64,000 bases of DNA, taken from assembly GCF_008831285.2 (NCBI RefSeq), contig NC_045142.1, forward strand, positions 315,001-379,000, written 5' to 3'. The stretch's first letter is position 1; each line of letters begins with the position of its first letter. Made by a program: the position numbers and the translations under genes. Shown piece after piece: positions 1 to 13,416 of this stretch. The DNA is from Nymphaea colorata (lineage: Eukaryota > Streptophyta > Magnoliopsida > Nymphaeales > Nymphaeaceae). The notes under the pieces are model-generated. The model saw only the letters and a list, made by a program, of their open reading frames with translations, was not told where the DNA came from and did no database searches.

Positions 1-1064
1 AACAAGCACACACAAACCACACATTCACTATTTGGTGTTAACAGAACCAGTCTATGCTTCCACCTGGTCTCATGTTTACAACAGCAGATTAGAGAATTAA
101 TGTACAAATGGCCAGTCAAATTAAATACCATGCTCGTGCATCTCAAATACATATATATACGAGTAAGATACTGAGTTGCTCAAGAACATGATTATCAAAT
201 AAAAAACATACAGAAACCAAGGACAATCTTGCGCACATACACATTGAACACAATAACAATGATGATAATGGCCATATGGTTGTCATCTCAAAACATGAAA
301 CTTCTGTGATAAGCGACCATTCAAGAACTTTATAATCACCAAATCAACAAATAAAATAAAACTGTCTTTACTTAAAACTCATGATGCTTATGTAATGCTG
401 TCATAATTGGCTGGACATAATTAAAAAGTTGCACACTATCATATTGATGAGTTTGTCACCGAACAAATTTTCATTTCTACATATTAAAAAGATAAGGATA
501 CTAATATTTATGCTCTCTTTCTCTCCCTCCCCTTCTCCCTCTCTCTCCCCACAAAGTAACCAGGAAATTGATATAAATCTTACCTGAATAAACATGCTCA
601 GTGCCTTTAGAGAGTGCCACTAACAGTACCGGTGTGCACAAGTTGAATTGAGCTAGACTAGAGCTTGGCCAGATCAATCTTGGCTGGACTTGTGCATACC
701 ACCACCTGAGCTTAGCTCGAGCACAAGTCAAGCTTCACATGTCAAGTTCAACCTCAACTCAGCTACATTACAAAAGACCACAAGATTGAGTTGATTAAGC
801 TCAAAAATGTGTTGTATTCATTTTAACATTTTTTAATGGCGTTTTTTAATTTAAACGGCTAATTTATTTATAGAATTTTTTTGCAATTTTTTTCGAAAAA
901 ACACGTTTTCTGGGACTAGCTTCAGATATACCAGACAAGTGAGAAAGAGAGAGAATGTCCCTTCTCTGACTATGGAGAAGAGAGAGAGAGAGAGGGACAA
1001 TGTCCCTTCTATCGCCATGGAGAAGGGCCATTCTTTACCCCTATCTTGGCTGCCCCTTGACAGG

Positions 1065-1096
<32 letters not shown>

Positions 1097-2062
1097 CTCT
1101 AAAGTCTAAACTCATGGAAGAACATACACACACACACACATGCAAGTGCAGGGGCGGAACCAGGAACTTTTCATTAAGGGGGGGCTGAACTAAAGTTTCA
1201 AAATTTTAACAGGGTTCAAAATATAATTTTTCAATATTTTTATGTAGGCTAAATGAACATGCAATTTTTCTTTTTTTTGAAATTTTGAAGGTGGGGGCCA
1301 TGCCTCAGCCAGTCCCCCTAGCTCTTCCCCCTATGCACGCGCACGCTCTTAAACAAGCTTAACTGAACTGGATTTGATCAATTACTCGAGCTCAAGTTTT
1401 GGCTTGAGCTAAAACAAGTCAAGCTTGGGCTAGTTCAGGTGGCTTGACTCATTTTCTGACTTTATATGTGGGAACCACAACCTGATCAAGATTGCCCAGG
1501 TGTGTGAAATCCCCTGGCTCCTCTCTCCTCACCCCCAAGGCAAGGACCTGCTTGGTTTATGTAAGGGGCAGGTAGGCATTTTGACTCATTGTGCAGTCTT
1601 AACCATCAGCATGATCAAGGACTTAAGCATCATCTTAAGTATAATCGTAAACTGAGACTTTTGGAAATGAAAACCAAACCTTCATAAAAGTTGAGGTAAC
1701 TCTTTGAAAGTAAATTCTAAAATGATGGACAGGCTCAAGATAAATCAGAAACTTTGGAAATCATAATATGACCACCTGATAGAGCTTCAAGCCTTAAACC
1801 ATGTGAGTTCTCTTATGTATAACTTCCACTGTTCCACAATACCATTAAATTAGCTAATTGGTAAAACTTGGATACAGCATGCAAGCATGCATATACATGC
1901 AAGAGAGAACCTAAATAATTCCAGTTAAAATGATAGTAACCTTTTCATAGTCAAGAATTTTAAGAAAAATAGAAGTGAAAGTGTGTTCTGTAGTGTGCTC
2001 TGTTAATTTTGCAGAAAACAAGTTGAAGCTGTAAGACAGAAATAGAAAGAGAAGAGCTTTAC
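1..2062. other. Non-coding left end with repeat debris
   Basis: No exon is recognised here. The stretch is probably intron or 3' flank of the PTF2-like gene transcribed leftward. It contains purine microsatellites (about 940-1096), a partial tandem repeat near 953-1025 in which a segment ending in ATGGAGAAG recurs, and scattered AGCTCGAGC/CAAGCTT-rich sequence (about 640-770 and 1345-1450) of the kind left by old plant transposons. A segment near 1150-1320, beginning GGGGCGGAACCAGGA, resembles three other dispersed fragments in the window. I looked on the minus strand for the next TFIIB cyclin-fold exon (the KQG...KWF..TGRRP block known from PTF2) and did not find it. Confidence 0.5.
1069..1096. 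repeat. (GA)n microsatellite
   Basis: An uninterrupted GA dinucleotide run of about 28 bp in the AT-rich left end of the window. Confidence 0.9.
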
Positions 2063-5000
2063 CAGGAAGCTTGGAGAGTTTCGAATTGCCCGCTCCAAAA
2101 TCATGAAAATATTTGTCTCTGGCTACACAAAGATACAAGATAAAATTTCCAAAGTATGAGAACAACTTCCATGAAGGCATAATACGTTAGCAAATAATAT
2201 AAATTAAAGAAACCACCTCCGAGAGTCCAAGGGAAAAGAGAGCAGCATAGCAAACCAATTGAGTACAACCATGCCATAAAAAACATCTTCTTCAAGAGCA
2301 AACAGCAATGTCAGCTAAATATCACAGACAGCACCAAAAACTCACGAGTGATGCTATCAAGTATGTTAAATAGCCCATCCCCCTTATGAAGCAATATGTT
2401 CTGTTAAATAGTCCATCCCCCTTACAGAGGAATAAGTTCTCAAGTTTTCCTTGCCCCAAACCTCATTGCTGAGTTTATTCAATGCAATGCATGTTCAAAT
2501 TTCAAACAGTTCCCCACGTATAGGATTCTTAGCAAATCTCTTGGAAATTCTAGAAAAAAGTGGCTGTTTATCCAAAACATGATTCTGAAATATCAGTTTT
2601 TTATAAACTAGTGCAGTCTGTTTGGCTGGACACAAGGTTTTGTCCAGTCTTTGGCACCATTAACATGATGAAGATTTTGAGAGTGCACATGCAACGTAGA
2701 GCCTGAGCTTGGCTGCTTGAGATTCTTTTTGTATCTTATTTACATGGCTTAATCTTAGCTTGAACTCCATGCCCAAGCATGGCTTGAGGGAAACCGGCTT
2801 CTGCAAACTAGTGAGATTGGATCAAACTCAGTGAGCAGAAGCATTAAGGCATTCAATATGAATATAGTTCAAAAATAGCCAATGGTTATTTCTAACATAT
2901 TAATTCATGTATTTATTCATGCTTTTACAGTTTAAAGTTTTAAACTTTAAAGCTCATGATCATATTATTTTGAGTATTAGGAAGCAATGGTTGAAGTTCA
3001 CTTGATTTGGAGCTAAAATGAGGAAAACAAAAGTGTTTGGCATTTTCAAGCAATTCTAAGATCCAAACCAGCTCCAGATATGACCTTATGGATCTTGGAC
3101 CAAGTAAGAGCTCCAAAATCCAGTCCAAGCCCCACACTCAACTAGAAATTTTGGGAAATTTAAGAGACCTCATATCAGATGCCTAGAGAAGACTGTATCA
3201 AACCATTAGCAAAAGGGGAAGGGAAACTGTAATTTTTTGCAATAGTTAAACAAAAGTAACAAAAATTACAAGAAAATGGTTCATTTCTTAAAATATACAC
3301 ATAGAATGGAATTATTTTAAGCTGCCTAATCAACTTGATTGATGGTTTGTAAGGGGTCACATGTAAAACTACTTTTCAAACATCTCATAATCAGTCCGTG
3401 TGGCCCCCATATTTACTTAGACCACATACTCCAGAGTCCACACATATACAAATGTATGTGTGCCATATGTGGACTAAGTAAATAATAAGTTTAACTCCGC
3501 TTCCACGTGTCATGACCTCAACCATCTGATCAATGTCAAGTACACATTTTATTCAATAAAAAATCAAACACCAACTGCAGCACTTTGATGTGTAAGAATG
3601 AAAATCAATGGCACAAATTTAAGCAGTTTACACTGCATTAAAGCTTAATTCCTTAAAAGTAACAATTTTTCTCAAAAAAGTACACTGAAGCATGATTTTA
3701 AATGAAACAATTTATGCTGACTCTATCTATGTTACATTACCATCAGAGTGAGTAAAGAAACATTTTTTTACTAAGCTACAAAGGAGAAAAATTCTCGTTC
3801 TCTGTCAGAGACTTCTTTATGGTTAAAGAATTTCATTCATTTTCAGTCATTCTGATCACCAAGAGAACCAAGCTACTCTCTGGATTTCGGTGATTCTAAA
3901 ACTGAACTTCATTCAACCAATTCTACACACTACAGATCACACACACACATTGGATTTATTAAAAAATATAAATCTTTTTTAAAAAAGAAAAACCTAGATT
4001 ATAAATAGTATATACAATTCATTACAGAGCAAATACACATAAGTTATATGCATAGCAAGGTGGAAATTTATTTATAATTTACAAATGGCATCTAACTTTT
4101 GAAATGATAGATACAAATTTCAGAATAACTACAAAACACCGTTTGAGTAAACAAATATCCCACAAAGAACTACCCATACTCAAACCCACACAGGCATGGG
4201 TCTTGGACAGCCACGCTAGCGTCATCACCAACGTTATTAAAGTCAGCTTAATCAGCCAATTCAAATTGAATCAGTGGCATATCAATTCAACCCACTGCCC
4301 AATTCCATAGTGGCATGCATCCCAATTAATTCTTTTTTATTTTAAAATGTTTTTTTACTTATTTTTAAAATAATTTGCCTTTAATATTTTTCAAGCATAT
4401 AGTATTGTTATTATTTTACCAATTTACACCTGATGCCATTCACCCAATTCTTGGCCAGCTCAGCTGCCTCCTTTGATTAGAAAACCAATTTTAATACCAT
4501 AGTTCAACTGACATAATACTGGTTTGGCTATGGGTGAGGAGTGAGGAATCCAATATGCTGCACACAGGGTCAGTGAGGTGTCATGCAGTCAACACACCTG
4601 ACTATATGTTTGTCCAAGTTTCAACTTGGTCAACATTGACTGGTCAGGGTGTCGTCTTTCCTTTTTGTGGTTTAGGCAAAAAACACAAGCGGTCGATCGA
4701 GGCCCCTTTTTCTCTCCCTGCATGTGATCTCTAGTGGAAGACAGTTTTCTCTCTGGTAGCCAACACCTCTCTTTGTCTCCTTTTCTGCCAGAAAGACCTA
4801 ACTTTCTCACTGTCTCTCTTTTATTTTCTTCCTGAAAAATGGACAGAACTAAAATAACCTAAAAAAACATTTTATTTTCAATCCAAAGACCCCAAAAGAT
4901 ATTATTTTTCAAATGATTCCAGCAAATACATACATATATAATATAAATATATAGAGTCCCAATTCGACAATGTGCAGCACCCATTCAAAATTGTCCTTCC

Positions 5001-8000
5001 ATTCTTTCCCTCTTTTAATGTCACCATAGATGAATTTTCACCATCATTTTCCTTATATTCTTGAGAGAGATACATACTTCCCTTTTTCACATTAGGGCAG
5101 TCTGTTTGCATGGACACACACAGACACATGTATCTGTAGTCTATACATATACATGTATTGAATGGCCCCAGTTTGTTCAAATCAAGAACCTGACTGAATC
5201 CTAACATCGAGAAAACAAACAGCTACTATTACCTATCAGAATTATGAAACTGTACCTTCTTATGTCTGCTAGCATGCACAAGTGAATCAGGCAGCAAATT
5301 AGAAGGGATATTCTAGCATTGAGTTGAAATAAAAAAAGAAAATAATGGATCAAGATCACACATTACGACAATCTAAAATCCTGCTCGTAACCTAAGCATG
5401 CCAAGATTCTGAAACATAAACACATAAACTGGCAGAACATAATGGTGAACATTCAGATTAAAATAAATAGCAGGTGATACACAATAATTCATACCAAATC
5501 CAGCTTGAGAAACTCCCTAACCCGAGTGTACATCCGCCCAAGTTCGTGAACATCACAAGTAATAACAGCCTGCAAAATAAATGGACATAATTTGAGAAAC
5601 CACCAAATTTAAATAGAACTATAGAAGGAAATATGCCAACATGCTTACAAATAACAAATAATACAGATGGTCAGAAAACCCTTATAACGAGAAACAGATA
5701 AGTGTGTTTTATGGGTCTATGGAATATGTGCACTACTTAAAACATGAGAACCATGCAACTAAATACGAGTCACCCGGTCAACTTGATTGATAGTTTACAA
5801 CATGGCACATGTAAACTTAATAATCCAAGTGTGGACGGCAACAAATACAATAGTTTCATAAGTGACATTTTGTGAATCATCAACCAAGTTGGTTAGATAA
5901 ATCATAATTAGTAAACATATCATTTAGTCTGATTGGCCTTTACTTTTTAGAAATAGCTATTTACATGATAAAATTTATCAACATAGATACTATTTGTAGG
6001 CTTTCGAGCTCATCCCCTATAATTTTAATTTCTAAGCAAAAATCCAATAAACAAAACACAAAATTAATAACATACCTACAAAAAGAGGGAACATAAAAGG
6101 CAACATAACCTTCTTTTATACTTGCTGTAAATTTGTCTATATATATATATGCAATAGTTACGTTATTAAATTTTAGGTTAATATTAAGTAGAAATGTTTT
6201 ATATTATTAATTATATTAAATAATAAGAAATTAACATAAAATTATTAATTTTACGTTATCAATATATGTTATTAATCACAATAAAATAGGCAGAACATGT
6301 TAAAAATAGTATTGCATGTGAACTTTTTTTTTTTTACCTGTAAGTGAGCATACAGACATACACACATAATGCAAATCCAATGCAACAACAAAAAGTGAAA
6401 AATAACTGCACGAAGAAAGAAAGAAAATCTCAGAAGAATAAAAAAGGAAATAAGAAATTAAATGAAGTAGGTTCTTAAAAAAACAGAGGCCATTGAGTGC
6501 CTACTCCCTAGGCTTAATTTCTATGCATTCTAAAATGGAAAATTGTCTAGAAACAGCTAGCCTACGCTACCAACCAAGCTGGGGGCATAGGCAGCCTTAT
6601 GTCTACTACTGAAAAATGCCTATGCTTCAAAGACTAAAAAGGTAAAATACTTACAGCAACTTGTGTAATTGTAAGAGGTAGATGATTCTGTCGAGCTACC
6701 ACATAAGCACAGGCACCAACAAGGACAGGGAACCAGTTTCCTCCACCCCATTCACCTTCAGTTATCTTTTCAACCATATATTTCACATCATCAGCTCTTG
6801 AAGGAGAAAATTCTAAGCTTGACATGATATCGTCAATTGTCCTTCTAGCCTCAAACTATCAAACAGGAAAAAAAAAATAAACATTCAGTTGGTTATTTTA
6901 TTGCAGAAAGCTTGTTGTACTCTAGCCACAACAAGAGCGAGATTGGACCCCATTATGGCAGAAGAACAACTTCACTCAACTTGGTATACTAGCAAAAATT
7001 TCCTTCAAACAACCTGTGCAGACTAAGCGATCACAATTCTGGCTTTGCATCAACAGAAGATGGCTTCAAGGACATGATTTCACTATGGTACCATATTCTG
7101 CCTCTGCCACTTTAAAGGCATACCGCATGGAAAATTCTATACAAGAAATATTGCCTACAGAGGGTTCCAATAAGAGAATCGCCATCCAGACTGATTTATA
7201 ATTTTCATCCGATGCTGCTAAATTGAACCTTGTAATTACCACCAATTGGCATGCAATAAAGAAATGCAAACCACCCCCCAACCCCACCAAAAAAAAAAAA
7301 GAAAAAAAGAGAGAAAAGAAACATAAATTGCTTCCCGGATAGGTGTGCACCTTGCAGCACCCATTAATCAGAAAATATAAGATGAAATGCAGCATGATCA
7401 CCATAACACAAGAATCAAATTCCCCAAATGACACTCCTTGAGACAAATACAAACTTGAGTTCTCTACGTCATGCTGATGAAAAGCTTGCGGCACTCACAA
7501 AACCCCAATGTACCAGTGGAAGTGTGACCATGACAAAAAAATCCAAATTCTTTATTACATGCCAACACATCCTAAGATACCTCCTCCAAAACATCTACAA
7601 GAAAATCTGGGAAAGAATTCAGCAGTTTTTGAGCACCAAAAAATATCAATGCACTTTCTGCACAGATTGTCCACAGGAATTTGCATAAGCAGCCGGAACA
7701 GATTCCGCTAAACATTGAACACATCCTTTTTTTATTAAAAATTCAACATGAAATTCAACCCATAAATCTCGCCCATCCCTATTGAATAAAAACAAGAGAA
7801 CTTCCCAGGCCTGTCCCAGACCCTCTCTCTAGTAGGTTACTTCTTTTCTAGTTAGACCTTCTGCTAAGCCCTCACAACTTTCATTTTCAGGACATCAAGG
7901 TTTGATGGACAATTGGAATTGTATGTCATTTTTGCTTCCAAAAAAACTTCATACCATTTTGACTGTACTATATTAGCTCATCACTTTTCACAAGCACACT

Positions 8001-8450
8001 CACAAAGGGCACCCAAATAAAACTGATCCAATAGCAATGATGCAGAACTGCTGATTAAATTTCGAAGAAAATCCAGACTGACAAAATAACATGAACATCA
8101 TATCGATTTTTCAAAAATTTGGCATGCAAGAAGAACAAAAAAAGGACAAAAAAAAAAAGGGAAATATGAGCAAAAAAGGAAGAGCAGGGGAAGGAGAAAC
8201 CCACCTCCTTACGCTCCTTGTAGTTATAATCTCCCCGGATAAAGATCCGGCGGCCCCCAAAATTAGTGCTAACAGTGGGATTGGATTGTCCAATCGCCAC
8301 CGAACGCCCAAGATTCTCCGTGTAGACGTCAAGATGAGAAACGAAGTGATCAGAATCCTGGACAGTGCCGCATTGGCAGCAGACCCAATTGGGCGAGTCG
8401 AATATCACCGACCGGGCCCCACACTTGTTGCATCGCCGATGGTCCTCCAT
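2063..8450 (-). CDS. PTF2: PTF2-like plant-specific TFIIB-related factor (partial, 3' end off window)
   Basis: Four coding exons are read in phase on the minus strand: 8450-8205, 6855-6655, 5569-5495 and 2122-2063, each ending on a codon boundary and bounded by GT/AG. They give 194 residues. Residues 1-30 form a zinc ribbon (C7-x2-C10...C24-x2-C27). Exons 2-3 hold the first cyclin-fold repeat, with KITEGEWGGGNWFPVLVGAC and then DVHELGRM, which match the PTF2 pattern and not general TFIIB. Exon 4 (PETNIFMILERAIRNSPSFL) matches the region just before the second repeat. The family acts in the nucleus as a TFIIB-like initiation factor; Arabidopsis PTF2 is needed for pollen germination and embryogenesis. 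An in-frame ATG 21 nt upstream (8471) is an alternative start; 8450 fits the family better. The second repeat and C-terminus were not found. Intron 3 is about 3.4 kb. The family call is strong; the exact paralog is less certain. Confidence 0.82.
2365..2440. repeat. 38-bp tandem repeat, two copies
   Basis: Units 2365-2402 and 2403-2440 both start GTTAAATAG, contain CCATCCCCCTTA and end GTTCT. They are the same length and differ at a few positions. The repeat lies inside a PTF2 intron and is not coding. Confidence 0.85.
3410..3484. repeat. Nested inverted repeat (foldback)
   Basis: Left arm 3410-3428 and right arm 3466-3484 are 19-bp reverse complements with one mismatch (TATTTACTTAGACCACATA against TATGTGGACTAAGTAAATA). 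Within the loop, CACACATA and TATGTGTG form a second smaller stem. It may be the remains of a small MITE. Confidence 0.75.
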
Positions 8451-10838
8451 CTCTCCAGTGATCGGGAACAATGCACAAAGACGCCTTAGCGACCGTTCCT
8501 TCGAAGAGAAGCAACACTACTTGCAAGGACGACTCCACTTTAATCCTCGACCCACCAATCCGAAGAACGAACCTGTAGAATCGAACGTCAAGCTATGGCC
8601 GCCATTTAAGCAAGGAAGAGGGGACAAAAGAGTAGAGACCTCAGACCATGAAGGGAAGAATAACAGGGGGTATTTGACAAATTGGAATTTCCCCATGAAA
8701 TGAAAATTCCAGGTTCCAGATCCCCGTATTGTTCGCTCGCCTCAGATTTTGATTCTAAATTAAAAACAAGCTGCGCTATGAAAGAAGCGGTAAAACTGTG
8801 GAATTATAAATACTACCGTTGGATTTCTACTTGCAGGAATTGTTTCAAAACCACTACAGCCTTCTGTGCATGAACCCGTCATCCCTTTTCGTTCCTGTTG
8901 AACAATAGAACTTAAGAAACTTTGGTGTTGCTTCACTCAGCAAATCAAAATCCAACAAATACTTACATGCTAAAATTCTAGGACTAAAATTTGGGTGTCC
9001 TATACTTGGGGGGATCTGCTAAAAACATACTGCTTTTCATTTTGCTAAAATATTACTGACTTATAAGGATGTTACTACCATCCAGATATATCCTCTTTCT
9101 TGCCCCTCTCTTTTTTGCCCTGCAACCGGCAAAATGACGATCAAAAGGTATACATTAATAGAACACGAAATGAGAATCGTCAGAGGTATACCTGGAGGCG
9201 CAGCGGACGGTGGTGAACCAGATGGCGGCTGGCAAACGGTGCCTCAAGAGCAGAGATCACTGCCGTTGATGGCAGCCGGAGAACTGTAAAAGAGCAGAGA
9301 GAAAAGAGAGCTGAGTTACTTCAGCGGTAACGAAGGGGGAGAACAGGTAGGAGAGAAGCTGCAGCGGCGATGTTGGCCAGGGAGCAGAGAGACAAAAGTA
9401 GAGAGGAAGAAAGAGGTTCGACCACCAAGCAGAAGAGGGGGGAGAGAGAGAGAAATACCTGCACGGGAGAAGGAGAGACGAAGATAGCGCAGGAAGACCA
9501 GAGAAGGCGCAAGGCAGCAGGAGGCGGGACGAGAGGCTTCACGCGAAAGAGAGAGGCGAAGGCAGCTTCGCGGGAAAAGAAAAAAGCTTCGCGCCTTTAC
9601 GCCCTAACTGGCGATGAAAAGACTCCGGAATCATAATCCGACCCTTCGTCCTTTGTCATTCGGAAGGGGAGAAACTCTCTGTGCTTCTTGTTCGTCTTCC
9701 TCCCCCCGCCTTCCTGCACGTCCGCCCCATCGAAAGGATGACGGACGCGGCAGAAATTCTCAATACGCCCCCCACAAAGGTGGTTTGTTCCCGCGTTCTC
9801 CTTCAACAATGGACTTAATTTTTTTCAAATTTCGTCCTTCAACGATGGACACATGACACAGGCACACTCGTCTTTGTTCTATTGCATTAACAAAATTTGT
9901 TCTTCTCGGTGTCGAGTTTTATGGAAAAAAAAAAAAGGTGAGGCAGTTTATTTTACTCCCCTTTTGGAACCAGGTTCTGTGAAAACCGAAAGGCTTGGTG
10001 TTGTCCGAGCCCCAATTTTCACAACATCCAAACGCACTACAGCCCAGTTTTGAAATCGGAATTATACGATAATTCAATTTTAAATATAGAAAAACTCTGA
10101 TCCATCGGATTAAATTAAAATCATGAAGCTGGTGAAAGGAAATAAAAAGATTTAAAAAGCAAGAACTTGAACTTCAACTGACAAAAACATACGTATTGGC
10201 TAAAAATGTTAAACAAGTCGTTTTTGTAAAAACGAAACTGATATACATATATTAATTAACATACTAACTAAAAATTTGTTGACCGCTTCGGATAGCTAAA
10301 AGTTTAAATACTATCACCAAAAAATATTGTCAGTCATAAGAGCATTAGCAAAAATCTATAATGCAGCAATAGTTATGGTGGTTTAGTAATAGGTTATGAT
10401 TTTTGTTTACTGAAATTTTTTAATTTTTTTAACCATTCCGTCAATATATCTAAATTGTCCCATAAAGAAAACAACTAAAAGCTAACATGTCCACCAATTC
10501 CCGAAAATGGGAAATGTCATTGGGGTGGGGAGGGGTCGTTAGTAGAAGAAGCGGCCTCGTACCTCTTATAAGCTAAATAAACTGACACAGTCCGCACACT
10601 CGTCCCTCTTAAGAGCTAAACTGACAGTTCGCCCTCGAGTAGGTCTCAAGGAAAAAACGAATCACTTCCTCCGTATTAATCCAAATCACATCATTATTGG
10701 ATAAAATATGCTTTCATCTAAATAAATAGAGCATCCATATTTGTATAAAACATTTGTATTACGCCCAGCAGCAGCTTCCAGTGGATAAGTCCATCAGTTT
10801 AATTTGAGAGAGAAAACAAAGTTTTTGTGTATACATAC

Positions 10839-10894
<56 letters not shown>

Positions 10895-13416
10895 GGCTGC
10901 CTGTGGACAGAAAGACATTTTTTTATTTTGTGTTATTAAAATCCATCGGCCAAATAACTAGATGTTAAATGCACTTTTTACAACGATTTTTAACAACACA
11001 ACTAAAGAAAAAAAAAAACATCCAACCATAAACGTAAAATTCATATATATGAATGGGTTTTTGGCCAGTTAGGGGAGCTTGTGCTTCCCCTTGCTCATAC
11101 ACGGCTGGCTCTGCCATTGGCTACATCCAATCTACCTACCTAGGGGACAAAACAAACAAACAAATCAACATTACCTGTTCTCAAGATAAACCAGAACCTA
11201 AAGCCGACAGCAATGGCCTTAAAGCGTAGCTTACTTAAAGATGGAGCAAAAGAATTGGCGACATAATATTAGGCGAGAGAGTTCATCCTTACTGCCTCTC
11301 AGCGTGGGCATCGACTTGCAAGAGGGGAAGGGGGGAAGCGAGAGAGAGAGAGAGAGAGACCTACAGAAGATTTTTCAACATGAAGAATCAGTGCTCTTTC
11401 AGATTCAATAATAATAATAACAATGATAATAAGACTAATAATGCAATCCTCATGACGAATAAGATTCCATCTCTCTGCATCAAATCCAATGTCGACTCCA
11501 ACATCTTAAGGATGGTACACAGGTCTAAAGCACCTGGTTCTAATCCATCGCCACACACCAGGAGCATCACGTGCAAAAGATCAACTTTTGAACTCCATTG
11601 CTCAGTGACTTTCAGTCTGAAAATGAAACGTTATACTAAGACGGGAAGCTACCTTGGTGAGTTGGATCATGTTCGTCTGGGCCTCTCACTGGTCCACAGA
11701 TTCAGGAAGCAACCTCCATTAGCTTTGGGGTATCAGAATCTAGCCCTCCCAATTAAGGATCTAAAGTGTGTAGCGACATGCTTCCTTGACAATATGGCGC
11801 GGCTTGGATAGCTCTTTCAGCATGCGGGCATATTGCATCAAATTTCTGCGTCTACGACTCTAGGTCCTAAATCCTTTTAGACATCTATAGGGGAATCAGA
11901 ATTCAAAATTGCCAAGAGGAAGGCTTTGGGACTTTTCCGCGCCTCATATGGTTCTGCTCCAGCCAGACGTCCTGATCATTACAATCCAAAACTTCAAGGC
12001 GCCACACCACCAGTTTTTGTTATTTGTGTCACAAGTTCCTACTCAGCAGACAAGTCCAAGTCTTCCAACCTTGAATTAAGAAACTAAAAATTACATCTCA
12101 ATTGTTAGCATATAGGAACCAGACTTGCTTTTCCATAGACCAGAAATTTCCAAACTGAAGCATCTTGAACAGCTTCCACAACTGAGTCCAACCAATTTGC
12201 ATACCTTATTCCTGCTTCCGCAAGTTCTGCAAAAATGTAAAACATGATAGAAGAGGGTAGTATCAGCTTCTCTGCAAAACATTCAGTGAGCATAACCAAA
12301 AAAAGAGTTCAACTTTCTAGTTTCAACCTAACTAAAAAAGCTGTACTTCAGCCAGAAAGACACAACTGTAGCTTAAAACAAATTAAATATCAATAGCATA
12401 AAGCACTCAGCTGGTACTAGAATAAAAGGTGTTTGTACTTGTTTGACAATTGAAAATAGATAAATAGTAGTTTAAATACATGAACAACAAAATTTGGTCC
12501 AAGAATGCACACAATCTTTCAGCAGCCATTTAAGGAGGCCATAAATTGTCAACCAACCAACTATTGCTTATTACGAACGTTAATGTATATAGTTTTGGGT
12601 GAATGCAGAGATGGTAGTGTAAAGACTTTCACCTTATGTATCTTCAACACAAACCATGCCCCTCAAGACTAGCTTCAGGTGTATTTAGTTAAGAAAAGAC
12701 AAAGGAGAAAAAACTAGTGTTCCACGATTTTACAGTGTAACAAAAGAAGCTTTCATGTATCCTCGTGAATCCATCAATTTTGGCAACTGGGAGCCCACCT
12801 AAACAGAAGGCCAAGAAAGTGAACGCAATTAAAGCAATTAGTTATATTAGTTTTACAATACAGCTTAGAAATCTTCATAGCAGTACCTCAGTACGACCTT
12901 TCTCCATTTCAGCTATGTCTAGTCTAGATGGATATTCCGTCATAACGGCAAGGTAGAATGTTTAATAGTTAATAGCTTCATGGTGGCACCATTACCCCCG
13001 ACAAACAATAAAAGCATAACGAAAGAGCACCAAAGCAATAAAATACACACTACCATACCTATAGAAAAATACAGGCTGGATGCAGCTTGGTGTCTTCAAG
13101 AAATGCAAAATTTTTCAGTCCTCTAACCATGTCCATTGGAAAATGCATCTCATTAATGAAGTGCCAACCTTGTGGACCATAAACAATGAAGTGGAAAGAG
13201 TAGGAAGTCAACAAGATCATCTGTAGAGAACAGTCATTTATGCTTCACAGCCCATCAAAAATTTCCTTTTTTAATCCTGTCAGCAATGCACAAGTTACAC
13301 AGACTAACACAGTTTGTCAGAAAGCGGTACAAGGGCAGCTGCAACAGTTGCACGCTAAACAACAGCATTGACATGAACTGCCAAACAGCATAAATGGAGG
13401 CCCATTTGGAGCTACT
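8451..13416. other. Intergenic: PTF2 5' flank and OZ 3' flank
   Basis: No gene is supported. From about 9200 to 9600 the plus strand is purine-rich, so the minus strand is CT-rich like many plant 5' UTRs. Minus-strand donor-like sites CAG|GTATTT (near 9465) and CAG|GTATAC (near 9190) would suit non-coding 5' exons of the PTF2-like gene, but this is inference. A TA/ATAC microsatellite lies at 10829-10891 and a GA run at 11339-11359. A fragment near 11050-11120 ends CGGCTGGCTCTGCCA, related to other dispersed repeats. A short minus-strand exon-like frame near 12105-12230 is listed under rejected items. Confidence 0.5.
10829..10891. repeat. (ATAC)n/(TA)n microsatellite
   Basis: A short ATAC tetranucleotide run passes directly into a TA run of about 40 bp in intergenic DNA. 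Confidence 0.9.

Larger units (their letters stand above)
2123..5494 (-). other. Large intron of the PTF2-like gene
   Basis: This 3.4-kb interval lies between two exons whose phases match (LKLDL then PETNIF). It is AT-rich and has no recognisable exon. It holds a 38-bp tandem repeat (2365-2440), a nested foldback (3410-3484) and one of two related segments beginning CAACTTGATTGAT (about 3330-3367; the other is near 5778-5815). Weak open frames at 4079-4310 and 4534-5207 show no family signature. Confidence 0.6.

Noticed and set aside
9370-9636. Plus-strand 88-residue K/R/E-rich frame
   Set aside because: Composition follows from the GA-rich DNA; no domain. More likely a UTR or low-complexity DNA.
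12105-12299. Minus-strand exon-like frame (ELAEAGIRYANWLDSVVEAVQDASVWKFL) behind a good acceptor TTTTGCAG
   Set aside because: It lies beyond the OZ stop codon, has no partner exons in phase and matches no family I can name. Kept only as a possible relic.
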